Shown one piece after another: positions 13,379 to 24,231 of a DNA stretch of 64,000 nt (its first letter is position 1; every line of letters begins with the position of its first letter). Made by a program: the position numbers and the translations under genes. The notes beneath the pieces were generated by a model. The model worked only from the letters and a program-made list of their open reading frames with translations. It searched no databases and was not told where the DNA came from. Source of the stretch: Lutjanus erythropterus (taxonomy: Eukaryota > Chordata > Actinopteri > Lutjaniformes > Lutjanidae); assembly GCA_020091685.1 (NCBI GenBank), contig CM034601.1:8868419-8932418 (forward strand), written 5' to 3'.

Positions 13379-15320
13379 TGATTGGCCAATGTCTCCCATC
13401 ACGATCTGGACTTTTGAGAGAAAACATGCTTTTTTTAAGCATTTAGGGGGATTTATTGGCAGAATATGGCAGAAATGGAATAGAAGTATGTTTTTATTTG
13501 TGTATAATCAGCTGAAAATAAGAATTGTTGTGTTTTCGTCACCTTAGAATGAGCCCTTTATACATACAGAGGATGAAGGTCCTCTTCCATAGAGGCAAAC
13601 AGGTTGATCCATCATGTTTCTGCAGGACCCTGGAACTGACAAACCAAACACTGGATCTAGACAGTGCTTGTTTCACAGGTTTCACGGCCACCTTCTCCTA
13701 TATGTTTGTGGATGAGGTCAGAAATATTCAGTCGGTTGCAATAATGTGCAACCTCACCGCTAGATGCCACTAAATCCTTAACCCTGGTTTTTAAAGGATA
13801 AAACATGCCAAATAGATTTTTAAGGAAAGGTAAATTACTCACTTAGTCTGTTTTTCAGATGCAGATGTGACACATTCTGACCCAAACATGTGTTGTACAG
13901 TATTTTTTCACAGTTTGTGTCATTTTTGTGTCTGTAAGATGTACTTCTCTCCTCACCGCATATGCATTTAAAGGAGGACTGTGCAAATAATAGGAGGAGA
14001 CGTGTTAACAGAGGTTGATTATTCCGCTGGATGGACTGAGGTCGAATTTGCCACTGACAGGTTGGCAGGGAAAATTCTCCACGTCTGAAAAGGAGGCGTA
14101 GACATACCGCTACTGAGATTTATAACATGGGAAAAGATTATGACTAACATTAACACAAAATCTACTATGATGCAAAGGAATAGTGAATGGATGTTCAAGA
14201 GATTTTTATTTATTTATCTTGACCAACAATGAACTTTTAAATCACAACAGGCTGTGTTTTATTAAGGCATTAAATACATTTGGTTGCGTTTACCTCAGCA
14301 TTAACCTCCACCTACTCTCTGTTTATCTGCCTTGTGCACCTTGTAAATGTTTTGTGTACCTTTGATTATCTTATTATCTTACATTGCATCCTAATGCACA
14401 AATAATTTGATATATTCTAAAGATTATAATATTGTGATTTTATGATTAATGGTTTGAGCAATAGTAAGAGTTTTTCTCAGGTGGAGCTGGCCAAAGTAAT
14501 TATTTTGTAATCAAGATCACCACGTTATTATTTCTTTTCTGAGCTCAGTGATCACACTTGCAGAGTGTGTGTCGAGGTTCAGTACCGGGAGCTGCCTGAG
14601 TAAATGAGGCGCTGGATATACACAGGCTGCAGCCGCAAAATTCAATGAAAAACCGCAGTGCTCATTTCTGCAGCGCCGTTTTCCTGGCAGGTCTGGCCCT
14701 GAGTGAGTTGTCACAGTCCAGCAGGAATATGGTAATTCTTTTCCTGCTCGGTTTAATCAGTTCCTGATTGCAATCGTAACTGTTATTGTTGTGGAAATTT
14801 TGAGTGGAGTGGTTATTAAAATGTCAACCAGATAAAAAGGAGCTAAACTGGTCCCAGGAGAATAACTTCTTGTTGTGTCTTGTTAGTTGGAAACAAACAA
14901 TAACAAAAGAACACATACTGCAAAATATAATACCTGTAGCCAATTAGTTTAATTCCGAAGCAATGAATGTAACACTAAATAGAGTAAGAATTCAGCTTTC
15001 AAGACAAACAGCAAGGAGTTGATGAAAGCAGCCCAGCCAGGCGTTTTGCCCTTGCATCATGCCCCGCCCCTTTTTGGGTGAAAGCAGCCCCTCTCATTGG
15101 ACAAGCAGAAAATGCAAATTAGAGGTCCTTGTTGATTTAATTGCATAAAATAAGAATATTGTAATGTTTCTTGGCTATTTGGAGCCCAAATCCTATGGCC
15201 AACTTTTATATTGAAAAAATTAAAGGAACAGGGGTTGATGAGTGTCCTTTCAGTCTGCGTCCATCAAAGCGGACAAACCTAACATACAACAATGTTTCTG
15301 AATCTTTAGCTAATGTATTT

Positions 15321-15358
15321 CAGAATCAGAAATACTTTATTGATCCACGGGGAAAATG
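15321..15358 (+). repeat. Retroelement tail fragment (CTTTATTGATCC type)
   Basis: CAGAATCAGAAATACTTTAT followed by TGATCCACGGGGAAAATG matches a motif I associate with 3' tails of common fish LINE/SINE-type elements. Only about 38 bp is recognisable. The family is unverified. Confidence 0.45.
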
Positions 15359-16198
15359 ACATCTGACATCTCTCACTTTTTCTTATTTTTAATTTTTACT
15401 GCAACTCAAGAGAAGTATAAAAGGGGTCAGTTTTAGCCTCGCTTACTTTACTTTATGCTGTTTACAGGGTTTATTTTTAGAAGGTACGTTCGCTCGATTT
15501 ATGTGAATTATTAATGTTAAAATACCTTCTGCTCCTGGCGAGCGGACAGACTGACACCAAACTCTGCTCTAAAAGCAGGTGTTTTCTTTCCTGATTCACT
15601 TCGATCTAAAGGGGCAATCCGCACACTTGTCATTTAGTCAGTAACATCATTAACTAACCTGTGATGAAGAGTCTGCCACACATGTACACACATTTACCGG
15701 CCAGGTCCCACGGTCCACAATTTTCATCTTCTCTGCGGATGACCTGAAGCCACTGATCTTTTCTTTCACTTGTTGTTTGACATGCAAAATGTAATGCAGC
15801 AGCTTTCAGTTTAGCATTTCGCACTTTTAAATCATTAGTTTTCACCATAAAGAGCTGTGGTCTTTTTGACTATAGGAAAGTGGTGTTTGCCTGCTCTCAT
15901 ATATTCACCACTTAGACAAAAAGTTATGTTTAGTTGTATACCCTGAGATGGTCATAATTACAATGGGAATGACTCAGTCCTCTTACAATTCATTCTGTTT
16001 GTGAGTGAATGATGAGTCAACAACATGGTCAAGAGTCTTTTCAATCAGTTTCTATTCATAGAAGCAACTTGTTTCATTGCAGTTCAAGCAGCAATTCTTT
16101 GGCTCTGCAGCTGCACTTACATAAAGTCTAATCTACTATCTGATCTCTCAATATTCACCTGTCAGACATCTCAGGATGGATGTGGTGGCTGACTGTTG

Positions 16199-16224
16199 TT
16201 TTTTTTTTTTTTTTTTGCTTTCAG
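16199..16224 (+). promoter_or_regulatory. cadm1: Splice acceptor of the cadm1 transmembrane exon
   Basis: An uninterrupted run of 18 T (16199-16216) is followed by GCTTTCAG, with AG at 16223-16224. The following reading frame gives the CADM1 stalk only if splicing occurs here. The pyrimidine tract is a homopolymer and so likely to vary in length between individuals. Confidence 0.9.
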
Positions 16225-16353
16225 ATTCACGAGCTGGAGAAGGAGCACCCAGAACGGTGGACCACGCCGTGATCGGAGGGGTGGTGGCCGTGGTCGTCTT
16301 CGCCATGCTCTGTCTACTCATCGTCTTGGGGCGCTACTTCGCGAGACACAAAG
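16225..16353 (+). CDS. cadm1: cadm1 exon: stalk end, transmembrane helix, juxtamembrane tail
   Basis: Cell adhesion molecule 1 (SynCAM1/Necl-2) is a single-pass immunoglobulin-superfamily protein of the plasma membrane. It mediates homophilic and heterophilic adhesion, notably across synapses. This internal exon starts in phase 1: its first two bases complete an Asp codon. It encodes the stalk residues [13 protein letters not shown], then a helix of about 22 hydrophobic residues starting [10 protein letters not shown] and ending LLIVLG, then the cytoplasmic start RYFARHK. The final G is the first base of a split Gly codon. The donor is AAAG|GTAGCG. The helix and RYFARHK match CADM1 as I know it better than CADM2 or CADM3, which have RYLARHK or KYLARHK. 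The juxtamembrane part belongs to the FERM (protein 4.1) binding segment. Whether this is the cadm1a or cadm1b paralogue cannot be decided here. The frame reads intact with no stop. Confidence 0.95.
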
Positions 16354-17235
16354 GTAGCGGATCCGAAAATGCAGCTTCATAACTAGTACTAACACATTTG
16401 AGTTTTTAAAGTTGCATTGTGCGCGCTTTATATACAGTATACATGAAAAGAAAACTGAATCCTACCATCACTCAAATGCTATAGTCGATGCAGCCTGTCA
16501 GCCTTAATAAAACCATTGAGAGTAGCTGAAAATATTCAGCATACACAGTAAGTGACAAAGTAAGAGAGGAGTGCAAAAACACTGAAGTCACCAACATTGA
16601 CTGACAGCTATAAACTGGTGCAATAACACACCAGCCTACGGCAAAACAAACCACCGTGTTGCTATAGTTGTGGAAGACTTGCGAGGAGGGTGTGTTTTGA
16701 AGATACGACTGGCACTGTTCAAGTTTGACTAACAGCCACCTGGCAAATAAATCTCTTCCCCTTTATTTGGAGAAACCAAGACAGGATGTGGAAACTGAGT
16801 CGGGACAATAAAAACATAAAAGCCAGGAGGATATATTACTACTTTACAAATCAAGCTGTCCGTATTTGCTCAGATTAAACATAATTGGACAGAATCTGCA
16901 GCTTCAGTGAATTCACTCTCTAATTTTTCTGGTTTACTTTTAGATAAATGATCACACAATATAAAGTGCAACAACATCTAAGACCCATAGCGGGCCGAGA
17001 ATTTCATCATTTTAGGGGCAAGTTCACTTTACCTTCAGTGTTGTCAACTTTTTTGAGGGCAGCGAGGCCATCAAATAAAGCGATGCTCCACAAAAACGGT
17101 GAATTTCATGAAAGGGTTAAGGATGATTTATCAATTATTACACTATTTTTCCAAATTTGATGATACAGAAAGTACAGAAACAGTCAGTCAGTCAGAGGTG
17201 AGTCAATATAATGACACAATACTAAATAATGTACA

Positions 17236-17325
17236 ATATATAATGAGTTAGTATCTCAAAATAATGAATATTTTTAGATTCTAAGTCATTATTTGGAGAT
17301 AAGTCATTATGAAATGAGCAGATCA
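17236..17325. repeat. Short tandem-like repeat of the 'aagtcattatttggaga' class
   Basis: It contains AGTTAGTATCTCAAAATAAT, then TCTAAGTCATTATTTGGAGA, then TAAGTCATTATGA. The same phrases recur at 53.82-53.99 kb. I recognise the class as a common teleost interspersed repeat with a roughly 20-bp internal period. Confidence 0.5.
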
Positions 17326-18720
17326 TTAATGTGAAATCAACCCCTCAATTAATCAAAAAGTTTAAAAAAGTTAAAACTAAAAAACATAAACCTATAGAAG
17401 AGAATCATTAAATCATATAGAGGCCTCTATTGCGTCTATTTTGAGGCATATTGAGGATATCAGTAAAAGAAAATACCTCCAGAACCAGCTGTTCCTCCCA
17501 CATTACAATTCTTTATCCCCTACAATGTGAATGATTATCTTTGGCTTCAGCATAAACCAAAAGACGAAACAAGACTGCTGACTAAAATGAAGAACATCAA
17601 CAACATGATGTTTAAAAAAAATACGGATACAGGTTTTAAAAGCAAAAACTTGCACAGAGGACCGGGTGCAATACTTTGTAAAACAGGCAGATAGAGTGAA
17701 TATGTGACAGGAAATTTCAAATAATCCTCTGCACTTTTCAGCACTTTTTAAATCTATTTCTTAGCGTTTATAATTTTTAATGCAATATGTGTTAACATTT
17801 GTGAGCTGCACACTGTTTGCCTCTAAACACACACTGATTCAGCAGGTTATAAAATTTATCAGGTGTATCCTCTTTACTTTGTTTCTGTAAAAACCTCTAC
17901 ATCCTTGGATGGATGTTATCCAAATAATGGAAAGATGGTTATTGAGGCTACGGGTTACTGATGGTGAGTAAAATTACATTTTTCATGCAGTCCTGCTGAA
18001 TAGTATAACACATCTCGTATGCTGCCCTCATAACCAAGAAATAATTATAATCTATAACAAATTTCACACTTTGATATTTCTTATGCAGGAGGAAATGGAA
18101 GGGGATACATTAACCAACCACTTTAGAAAGGAAATACTTTAAATGAGGCAATTTAAAAGTGTAGATGAGACGTTTTTTTTTATTTTATGGTGTTACTGAA
18201 CTTACTGTTTCCAGTCAGCTTTCTGCCCAGAAGCTTTACGTTAAGGTAAAAATCATTTCTGTTGTCTGATGATGGATCTCAGTGGTGAACAAGAACATTT
18301 CTCATCTGAAAAAACAATGTAAACTGTAATAAGGATCATGATATTCTCCTGTGTCCAATGACTCTTACTCTTGATTATTTAACACTGAAGGTGAATGAAT
18401 ACTGAATGAGCCTGGGGTCACATGTCAATCAGTAAATATTGCAATATAAATATGCAATATATGAATAAATACTAATCATTATTGTGAGGTTATTTCAGGG
18501 CCAACTCGATTTCATGCATGCAGGGCAGCCTAGATGGTGCTTTTACATGGGAGCAGTGGTTTAGGCAGCATTCAGTCAGCTCCTCTTTGCTCCAGCCGTT
18601 CCTGTAAAGCAGATTCCTTCCTACACATCTATGATCAGGGTTTAGTTGGTCATGCATGACTAACAGTACGCTCACACTGCAATGCCAAGGGTGTCTCTGT
18701 GAATTTTAAACTTGAAGGGT

Positions 18721-19437
18721 TAGTTTCACAGACGGGGTTTAGATTAATCCAGGAGTAGGCCTTGATCTGTTTTAGTTAAACCAGCTTTCATGAACTTGGC
18801 TTAAATTTGGCTTAGTTAGTCTGGGACTGTCAAGTCCTGGAGTAAGGTAAGAGCCTAAAGGTGCTCTTAAAAGGTGCTCTGGAGGCAAAACAACTGCAGT
18901 TCATTTAAAAAAAAACTTTTCTAAAACAAATTGTGTCAAACTGTCCTGTTATTAAAGGTAAAAAGAGACTTGCCTGGCCTTAGACCTGGCTGCCCAAAGC
19001 AGGGTGCGTGGGCCGAAGTTGGCCCATCATAAGGTTTGATTTGGACTTTTTGGACTGCCACATATTTCCAATGAAGGCAAAAGCCCAAAAAATCTTTTTA
19101 AAAAAGCATTTAAAATACATCAGATCCATAATTATTAATTATTTTTTACAATCTGAGTACAGTTTGCGCAGGAGGTCAGTCCATTAGGGGAACTAACTAA
19201 ACAATTTTGCATTTTAACAATATATTACAATAGATGTTTGTTTTTGGCCCAGGATCAATATTTAGATATTTCAAATAGTCCACGATCCCTCACAAATAGT
19301 ACAGAGCAGAAGTTAAACCTGCATCTTCATCTAGTCTCCTAAATTAGCCCTAATCCTCCATTTTACAGTTGGTTTAGTTTAATCCAGAACAGACTACATC
19401 TACAACAAACATTTTAGGCCGGCTTGTCTGTGGATGG
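18721..19437. repeat. Diverged TIR-like element, possibly composite
   Basis: The left tip reads TAGTTTCACAGACGGGGTTT followed by AGATTAATCCAGGAGTAGGC. The right tip, inverted, begins near GGTCCATCCACAGACAAGCC. The phrase order is typical of a fish repeat that starts with 'tttcacagac'. A separate phrase inside ('gggccgaagttggcccatcataagg') suggests a second repeat within it. Terminal similarity is weak. Confidence 0.35.
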
Positions 19438-20372
19438 ACCCTTATTTTATACAACGTGGATGTCGTCATTACCTTAATACTGAGAGCTGGTAACGAATCA
19501 GCACTGCTATTAAGAGGTCTGACAGGTCAAGAAACACAAACAATCAAACCTTTAGTTTAACCTTTAGTTACGCGTAGTTTAGTTTATATTGGTTCAAGCT
19601 TCACCTACAAGACTTACAATAGTTTTTACAGATTTTTGTACAATGAGGGGCTTAACTGACCTCCACATAAAGTTGTTTAGATGATCTGGTACAACTGTCT
19701 GACACAGGGACACAGAGTAAGACGCAGGGAACTCACATTTAATGCTCATTTCTCATTTTGTATTCATTGTCATGTGCCACTTTTTCTGTTAGGCTGTTCA
19801 CGTTATTTTTTAAAATATAACATAGCATTAAAATGCAAATAAACAGATTAAATGCAGGCCGCTTTACCTAATGGCATGGTGCGAGTTGTGAGCTGTTGAT
19901 TGTGCAGTGAATGCCAGCTATGAATATTCATAAAGAAGCAACAATGATAGCAAAAAGACAGAGGAGTGATTCATATTTTCATGCTTTACTTCTGGTGGCT
20001 GCACCAACGTGGAGAAATGTTGGTGACGTCGAAGGCCACTGAGGAAAAAAAAAAGAGTTCATGCAGACTTTCAGGATGTTCAGGGTGCCCTTCAACTACC
20101 TCTGTCAGAAACTTTCCATAATAATGACTCAACAAAACACTTGAGAGTGAACACTGGAGTAGGGTTGTATTAGCAGGCTACGGGGGCGGATTACAGCATA
20201 ATTCTGATATGAGTGTTCAAACTGAAGTTAATTGCCAAAAGTCAGATAAATTAACTTTCAGATAGGATGACGGCTGCCAAAGTGAATGTTAAAATGTCAG
20301 GTTCAGTTTTTTTTCTAAAATCTGTCATTAAAACCTGACATTAAATAAGGAGAGAAATTCTTTAATTTAACC

Positions 20373-21094
20373 TTAAAGGGATAGTTCGGATTATTTGATG
20401 CTGGGTTGTATGAGTTACTTATCGATAGTCAGGGTATTAGCTACATTAGATGGGGGTCAACATGCCCTCAGGTAGGGGAAGCAGAGAGGAGCACCAGCAC
20501 AGAGCCTACGCAGTATGCTGCTGTAGACAGGGTCAGCAACAAAAGGTATTTTAGCCCCTTAAAAAAAGTCCTTAAAAAAAAATGTATCTCACTTTAAATG
20601 TACACTGTATTTAGAATATTTTCTCTGCCTTACTTTGCCATTAGACAGCCCTTTCTGACAGGAAACCACCATTATATATGCTGAATATCTCTCCCTCCAA
20701 AACCACCGAACTCCATTAGAAGAATCATTAATTTTAACTCAGAACACAGGAGTTGCTTTTCTACCACTGCCTCCATCTGTTAGTTTGTGTTATTGTGTGA
20801 CAAACCTAACTTTTAAAACACCAAAGTCACACAATAGCACAAACAAACTAACAGATGGAGGCAGTGGTAGAAAAGCAACTCCTGTGTCCGTGAGATATAA
20901 TTACTGATTTCACCAGTGGAGTTTGGTTGGTTTCTAGAAGGTGATATTTGTTTTATATAACAGCCATTTCCCATCAGAAAAGGCTGTCTGACAGCAAAGT
21001 AAAGTACTGACCGGCATCTAATGTAGCTAATACACCGACTATCAATAAATACCTCGTGCAGCTGTACATCAGATAATACAAACTATCCATTTAA
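20373..21094. mobile_element. TTAA-bounded foldback element, copy A (best preserved)
   Basis: The element is 722 bp with TTAA at each end. The left tip is TTAAAGGGATAGTTCGGATT; the right end is its diverged inverse (AATACAAACTATCCATTTAA). The outer arms match over about 85 bp, sharing 'atcgatagtc' or 'ttgatagtcggtg' and 'gtattagctacattagatg'. The innermost arms, 20745-20787 and 20844-20886, are perfect 43-bp inverted repeats around a 56-nt loop. There is no transposase frame. TTAA flanks fit piggyBac-type insertion, but no autonomous relative is visible here, so the superfamily is inferred. It lies in the last cadm1 intron, about 0.5 kb before the terminal exon. Confidence 0.75.
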
Positions 21095-21567
21095 CACGTC
21101 CCACATCACCACCATTCTGGTCCAACACCACGGAAGACCTTGTTTCTTTCTAATCAAGCAGCATTTGTGCTTTTATTTCTTCCATGTCTGACAGCTCCCC
21201 CTCTCATTCAATCTGCAATATTGCCTTCATTATCAGACTATGATAGGATGTGAATAAATCTTGTAAATTAAGTTTGAAGTGGCTTGCTAGTTCTTTTTTT
21301 TTTTTTGCTGAACTTGACAAGGTTAATTTGAAGGTGTGAGCTCTGCTCTTCCCACCACACTCGAGATCATTTCACAACCCTGATTTTCATGTGAATGAAA
21401 GAAAGTGATGTATAATCTGAATATTATAGCTTGCTGGTTTTAGGTTTGCGTAAATGGCCACACGGAGATGGATTTGCATAATTAGGTGCTGTGGGATGTA
21501 AGAGCAGCATCTTAATCTTTTGTATCATCGGAGCAGCAGGCTATCATCCAGTCCGTGACACTGTCCT

Positions 21568-21589
21568 TCCTCCTCCTCCTCCTCCTCAG
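21568..21589 (+). promoter_or_regulatory. cadm1: Splice acceptor of the terminal cadm1 exon, built from (TCC)n
   Basis: The pyrimidine tract is a TCC trinucleotide microsatellite running directly into CAG, with AG at 21588-21589. The reading frame after it restores the split Gly codon and the CADM1 tail. Confidence 0.9.
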
Positions 21590-21708
21590 GTACCTACTTC
21601 ACACACGAAGCCAAAGGAGCAGACGACGCAGCGGACGCAGACACAGCCATCATCAACGCAGAGGGCGGCCACACCAACTCGGACGAAAAGAAAGAGTACT
21701 ACATCTAA
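21590..21708 (+). CDS. cadm1: cadm1 terminal coding exon: cytoplasmic tail and PDZ ligand
   Basis: The first two bases complete the Gly codon split by the last intron. The exon then encodes 38 residues, [10 protein letters not shown]...EKKEYYI, and a TAA stop at 21706-21708. TYFTHEAKG continues the juxtamembrane FERM-binding segment begun in the previous exon. The acidic middle ([16 protein letters not shown]) is the conserved CADM cytoplasmic signature, and its phrasing fits CADM1 rather than CADM2 or CADM3. The C terminus EYYI is a class II PDZ ligand (hydrophobic at positions 0 and -2), the site where CADM proteins bind scaffolds such as CASK and syntenin. The mammalian form I remember ends EYFI, so Tyr replaces Phe at position -1. 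The tail is full length with no frame damage. Confidence 0.96.
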
Positions 21709-21761
21709 TCAAAACAGGACCCCTCACTCAAGTGTCCTCTTTGGGACGCCGAGCTGTTTTT

Positions 21762-21797
21762 GGGGCCGGGGGCATGGGGGAGATGGGGGGTGGGGGA
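21762..21797 (+). promoter_or_regulatory. Potential G-quadruplex 1 in the cadm1 3' UTR
   Basis: Five G-runs of 4, 5, 5, 6 and 5 residues are separated by loops of 2 to 4 nt (CC, CAT, AGAT, T), starting 54 nt after the stop codon. It is on the sense strand and so would be in the mRNA. This far exceeds the usual minimum of four G3 runs with loops up to 7 nt. Confidence 0.8.
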
Positions 21798-22015
21798 GTC
21801 GATAGAGGGATTTGATGGTTCAGGATCACTTGTAGTGAGAGTAGAGGGGTCGAGAAGTAGAGGAGAGACGGGGTTTTAAAGAAAGGCCTGGTTTTAAGCC
21901 GTTGTTTAGTCTAGTCTGCAGATGTAGATGGAATGTTTTGTGTGTAAAAAAAAACAAAAAATCAAAAAAGGACAAAAAACGGGGGCGGGTCCGGGGTTTT
22001 TCGGTAAAGTGCGAC

Positions 22016-22037
22016 GGGGATGGGGTTGGGGGTGGGA
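22016..22037 (+). promoter_or_regulatory. Potential G-quadruplex 2 in the cadm1 3' UTR
   Basis: Four G-runs (4, 4, 5 and 3) with loops AT, TT and T lie about 310 nt after the stop codon. A further G-rich cluster (GGGGGCGGGTCCGGGG) lies just upstream at 21981-21996. Confidence 0.75.
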
Positions 22038-22934
22038 AGGTGCGCCAGACGTTGCCAGAAATCACTGTAGAGAGCTTCACCATTCAACACCTCCCTAACT
22101 GCTGGTACGAATTTTATTTAGTTCAACCATTTGCAGAAAATTCTGTGCCTTGTTCTATCCATACTTTGGATTTGTGTTGATCCTCATTTGCATAACCTTG
22201 TTGCTCCCCCTTCTTTCCCTGTTCCATCTTTCCCACTCGTAATTATCAATGTGCTGTTGGCTTTTGTATGAGGGTAAAATTACACAGCCACTTTATTCAT
22301 TTCCCCAAATGTGTCTGCACACACGCATCCTCTCCTGCATAACAAAAACTCTTTCCAGTATACTGTGATTTGTCTCAAGCCATTACCTCCCTCTCTATTT
22401 TTCCCCCTGAAGTTTTGACAGCTCCAAAAATGCATGGAATGCTTTACATATCATTGTACAAAGGACATAAATGAGAAACAGGTTTGATGTACTGTATGTA
22501 CCCTCCCCTGCCCCTTCCTGAACACAACCACATTCAAAAACATAATCAAAAAGAAGGCAGCAAAGGATAACGATTTTATTGGGCCAATTCAGTTAATTCA
22601 CGTTTTGCAGCCTCTGTTTGTTCTTCAGAGCAGATATTCTCCTGCCTCTTAAACTATTACTTTTCTTACTAAAGAGAGGTAGTACGTTATTTTTCCTCTC
22701 TGTGCTGCCATCTCATTATTTTGATTTCTTCCTCTGTTCAGAACTCTTTGTCTTTTATTTGGCTGAATGGAAGCCCTCTTTTCCCACTGGCTTTTATTGA
22801 CTCGTAATGATGAGATTCAATTGATTTCCATCTGCTCGCACTCTACAATATTTTTTCTTACAAATGGGAAAGTAAGAAAATGTAAATTGTTTTAAAAATG
22901 CTTTTTGGCAGACTCTCCGTCAAGATGCCTCAGT

Positions 22935-22940
22935 AATAAA
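22935..22940 (+). terminator. cadm1: Candidate proximal poly(A) signal AATAAA of cadm1
   Basis: This is the first canonical hexamer after the stop codon. The downstream sequence contains TTTGGTGTTAATATTGG, which could serve as a GU-rich element. Use is unproven. Confidence 0.4.
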
Positions 22941-22955
22941 AGGCTGTTGGAAAAG

Positions 22956-24231
22956 AAAAAAAACAAAAAAAAAACATTTGGTGTTAATATTGGCCAACCG
23001 GCAGCCAAAAGATGCTGGTGTACTGTACATAAAGAGAAACAGCCTTAACCAAACTCCAATCACATTCAAAATTTATTTTAGGAATACATTAAGCTGCACA
23101 AAACATTAAAAAAAAAATGGCCATGGCAGTTACGGTTCTCCCATCAGAGGGTTCATGTTATCTCATAGACACACAATCCAATGTAAATCAAGCCAATGGA
23201 ATCACTGCTGTATTGTACACTAATCCTTACTAAGAAATATTTTTTACAACTTACTAGAATTACAATGGAGTACCTTTGTGGATTTTATTGTATCACGCTC
23301 ATTGTGAGTTCAGTCAAAACGTAACACAAGCAAAAGTTTGAGAAAGTCTTCTGAGAGAGAGACGGGCCAGTCTTTCCACTTCCATCACACCTTCTAAATA
23401 TATATTTTTTGCTTTGGTGCAGCGGCTTGAGTGCTTAATCATTCAATGGTTTTTTGCATGTGTGTACCTGCTGAAACCCATCCTTTCTGCTTCCTCTCTA
23501 TCTTGCTTTATGTATCACCTGCCAAAACTCGATGAGGATCTGTTTTGCTGTGCCAGCTGGGGAGCACTGAGGAATGCCAAAAGTAATTAATTGTTTGTAA
23601 CTGAACTTAATACACATGTTGTGCTCCGTGGTGGAAAAAAAATCCCATGGGTTGCATTAATGCCCTGGCTTCTTAACGTGGCAATGAGGATGTGTTCGTG
23701 GCATTGTTTGTCATCATCATGTGTTCACACAGCAAGCAGCTTCCTTAATGAGTCCTTTCTCTATGTGACAGCTGCTGGTGGATTGAGTCGAGGTAGCAGT
23801 TCACACCTTCGCAGTTTTGAAGTTCTGAAAAGCCAGAATCACTTGGACAAACTTAAACCGAATCAAATGAGAAGAGAAAAACTTTGATTTTCTTTTTGCG
23901 CTAATTGTCTGATAATGGCAGCCTATCTTGGCCTGCCATCAACACTTTTGAGTGTTCAGTCAAAGCAGATGAAGTGCATTTTATTGCAGCGTAATATCAA
24001 AACTTGCAGTGTTTGCTTTCTTTTTAATGAGCTAGCTGAAGAAGTTTTTAGATTAAGATTCAGAAAATCAACAACAGTGAGTTTTATGAATATGAAACAT
24101 TCCATATCAAATGTTTATAGTATCAATACACCAATGACATCTGTTTGGATTGCACATTAATAAGAAAATAGCCATAAATAAGATGTTTTAGCAAAGTCAT
24201 ATCACTGTTCCATTGTCGGTAGAGGTATAGC
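22956..24231 (+). other. No gene or repeat recognised; possible extended cadm1 3' UTR
   Basis: The stretch is AT-rich single-copy-looking sequence with no known repeat. It would belong to a long cadm1 3' UTR if a distal poly(A) signal is used; otherwise it is 3' flank. Confidence 0.4.

Larger units (their letters stand above)
1..16224 (+). other. cadm1: cadm1 upstream intron, 3' portion (5' end outside window)
   Basis: This stretch precedes the transmembrane exon at 16225 and I found no coding exon in it. I looked for the cadm1 immunoglobulin-domain exons and for the threonine-rich, alternatively spliced stalk exons known in vertebrate CADM1, and saw none. The preceding exon therefore lies outside the window and this intron is at least 16.2 kb long. 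It ends with an 18-T tract and the acceptor TTTCAG at 16219-16224. Most recognisable content is dispersed repeats, listed separately. Less repetitive stretches around 3.83-3.98 kb, 7.17-7.43 kb and 11.8-11.95 kb could be regulatory. Placing the whole stretch in the gene is an inference from the exon downstream; an unrelated non-coding transcript inside it cannot be excluded. Confidence 0.8.
16354..21589 (+). other. cadm1: Last intron of cadm1
   Basis: The 5,236-nt intron starts GTAGCG and ends with a (TCC)n tract and CAG. It splits a Gly codon (phase 1). Joining the flanking exons gives the continuous CADM1 motif [13 protein letters not shown], which supports both splice sites. It holds a short repeat of the AAGTCATTATTTTGAGA class near 17.24-17.32 kb, a diverged TIR-like repeat at 18.72-19.44 kb and a complete foldback element at 20373-21094. 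The remainder is AT-rich with no recognisable exon. Confidence 0.9.
21709..22955 (+). other. cadm1: cadm1 3' UTR, proximal part
   Basis: The 3' UTR begins after the TAA. The first plausible poly(A) signal is AATAAA at 22935-22940, followed by A-rich then GT-containing sequence, giving a 3' UTR of about 1.2 kb. Other AATAAA hexamers at 27010-27015 and 27913-27918 could end longer forms. Human CADM1 is known for alternative 3' UTR lengths, so several ends are plausible. The first 330 nt are strikingly G-rich. The end used cannot be decided without transcript data. Confidence 0.5.

Noticed and set aside
1-16224. Possible upstream cadm1 exons (immunoglobulin domains, Thr-rich stalk)
   Set aside because: No stretch with matching residues between acceptor and donor sites was found; short ACAACA-like runs are not Thr-rich coding sequence.
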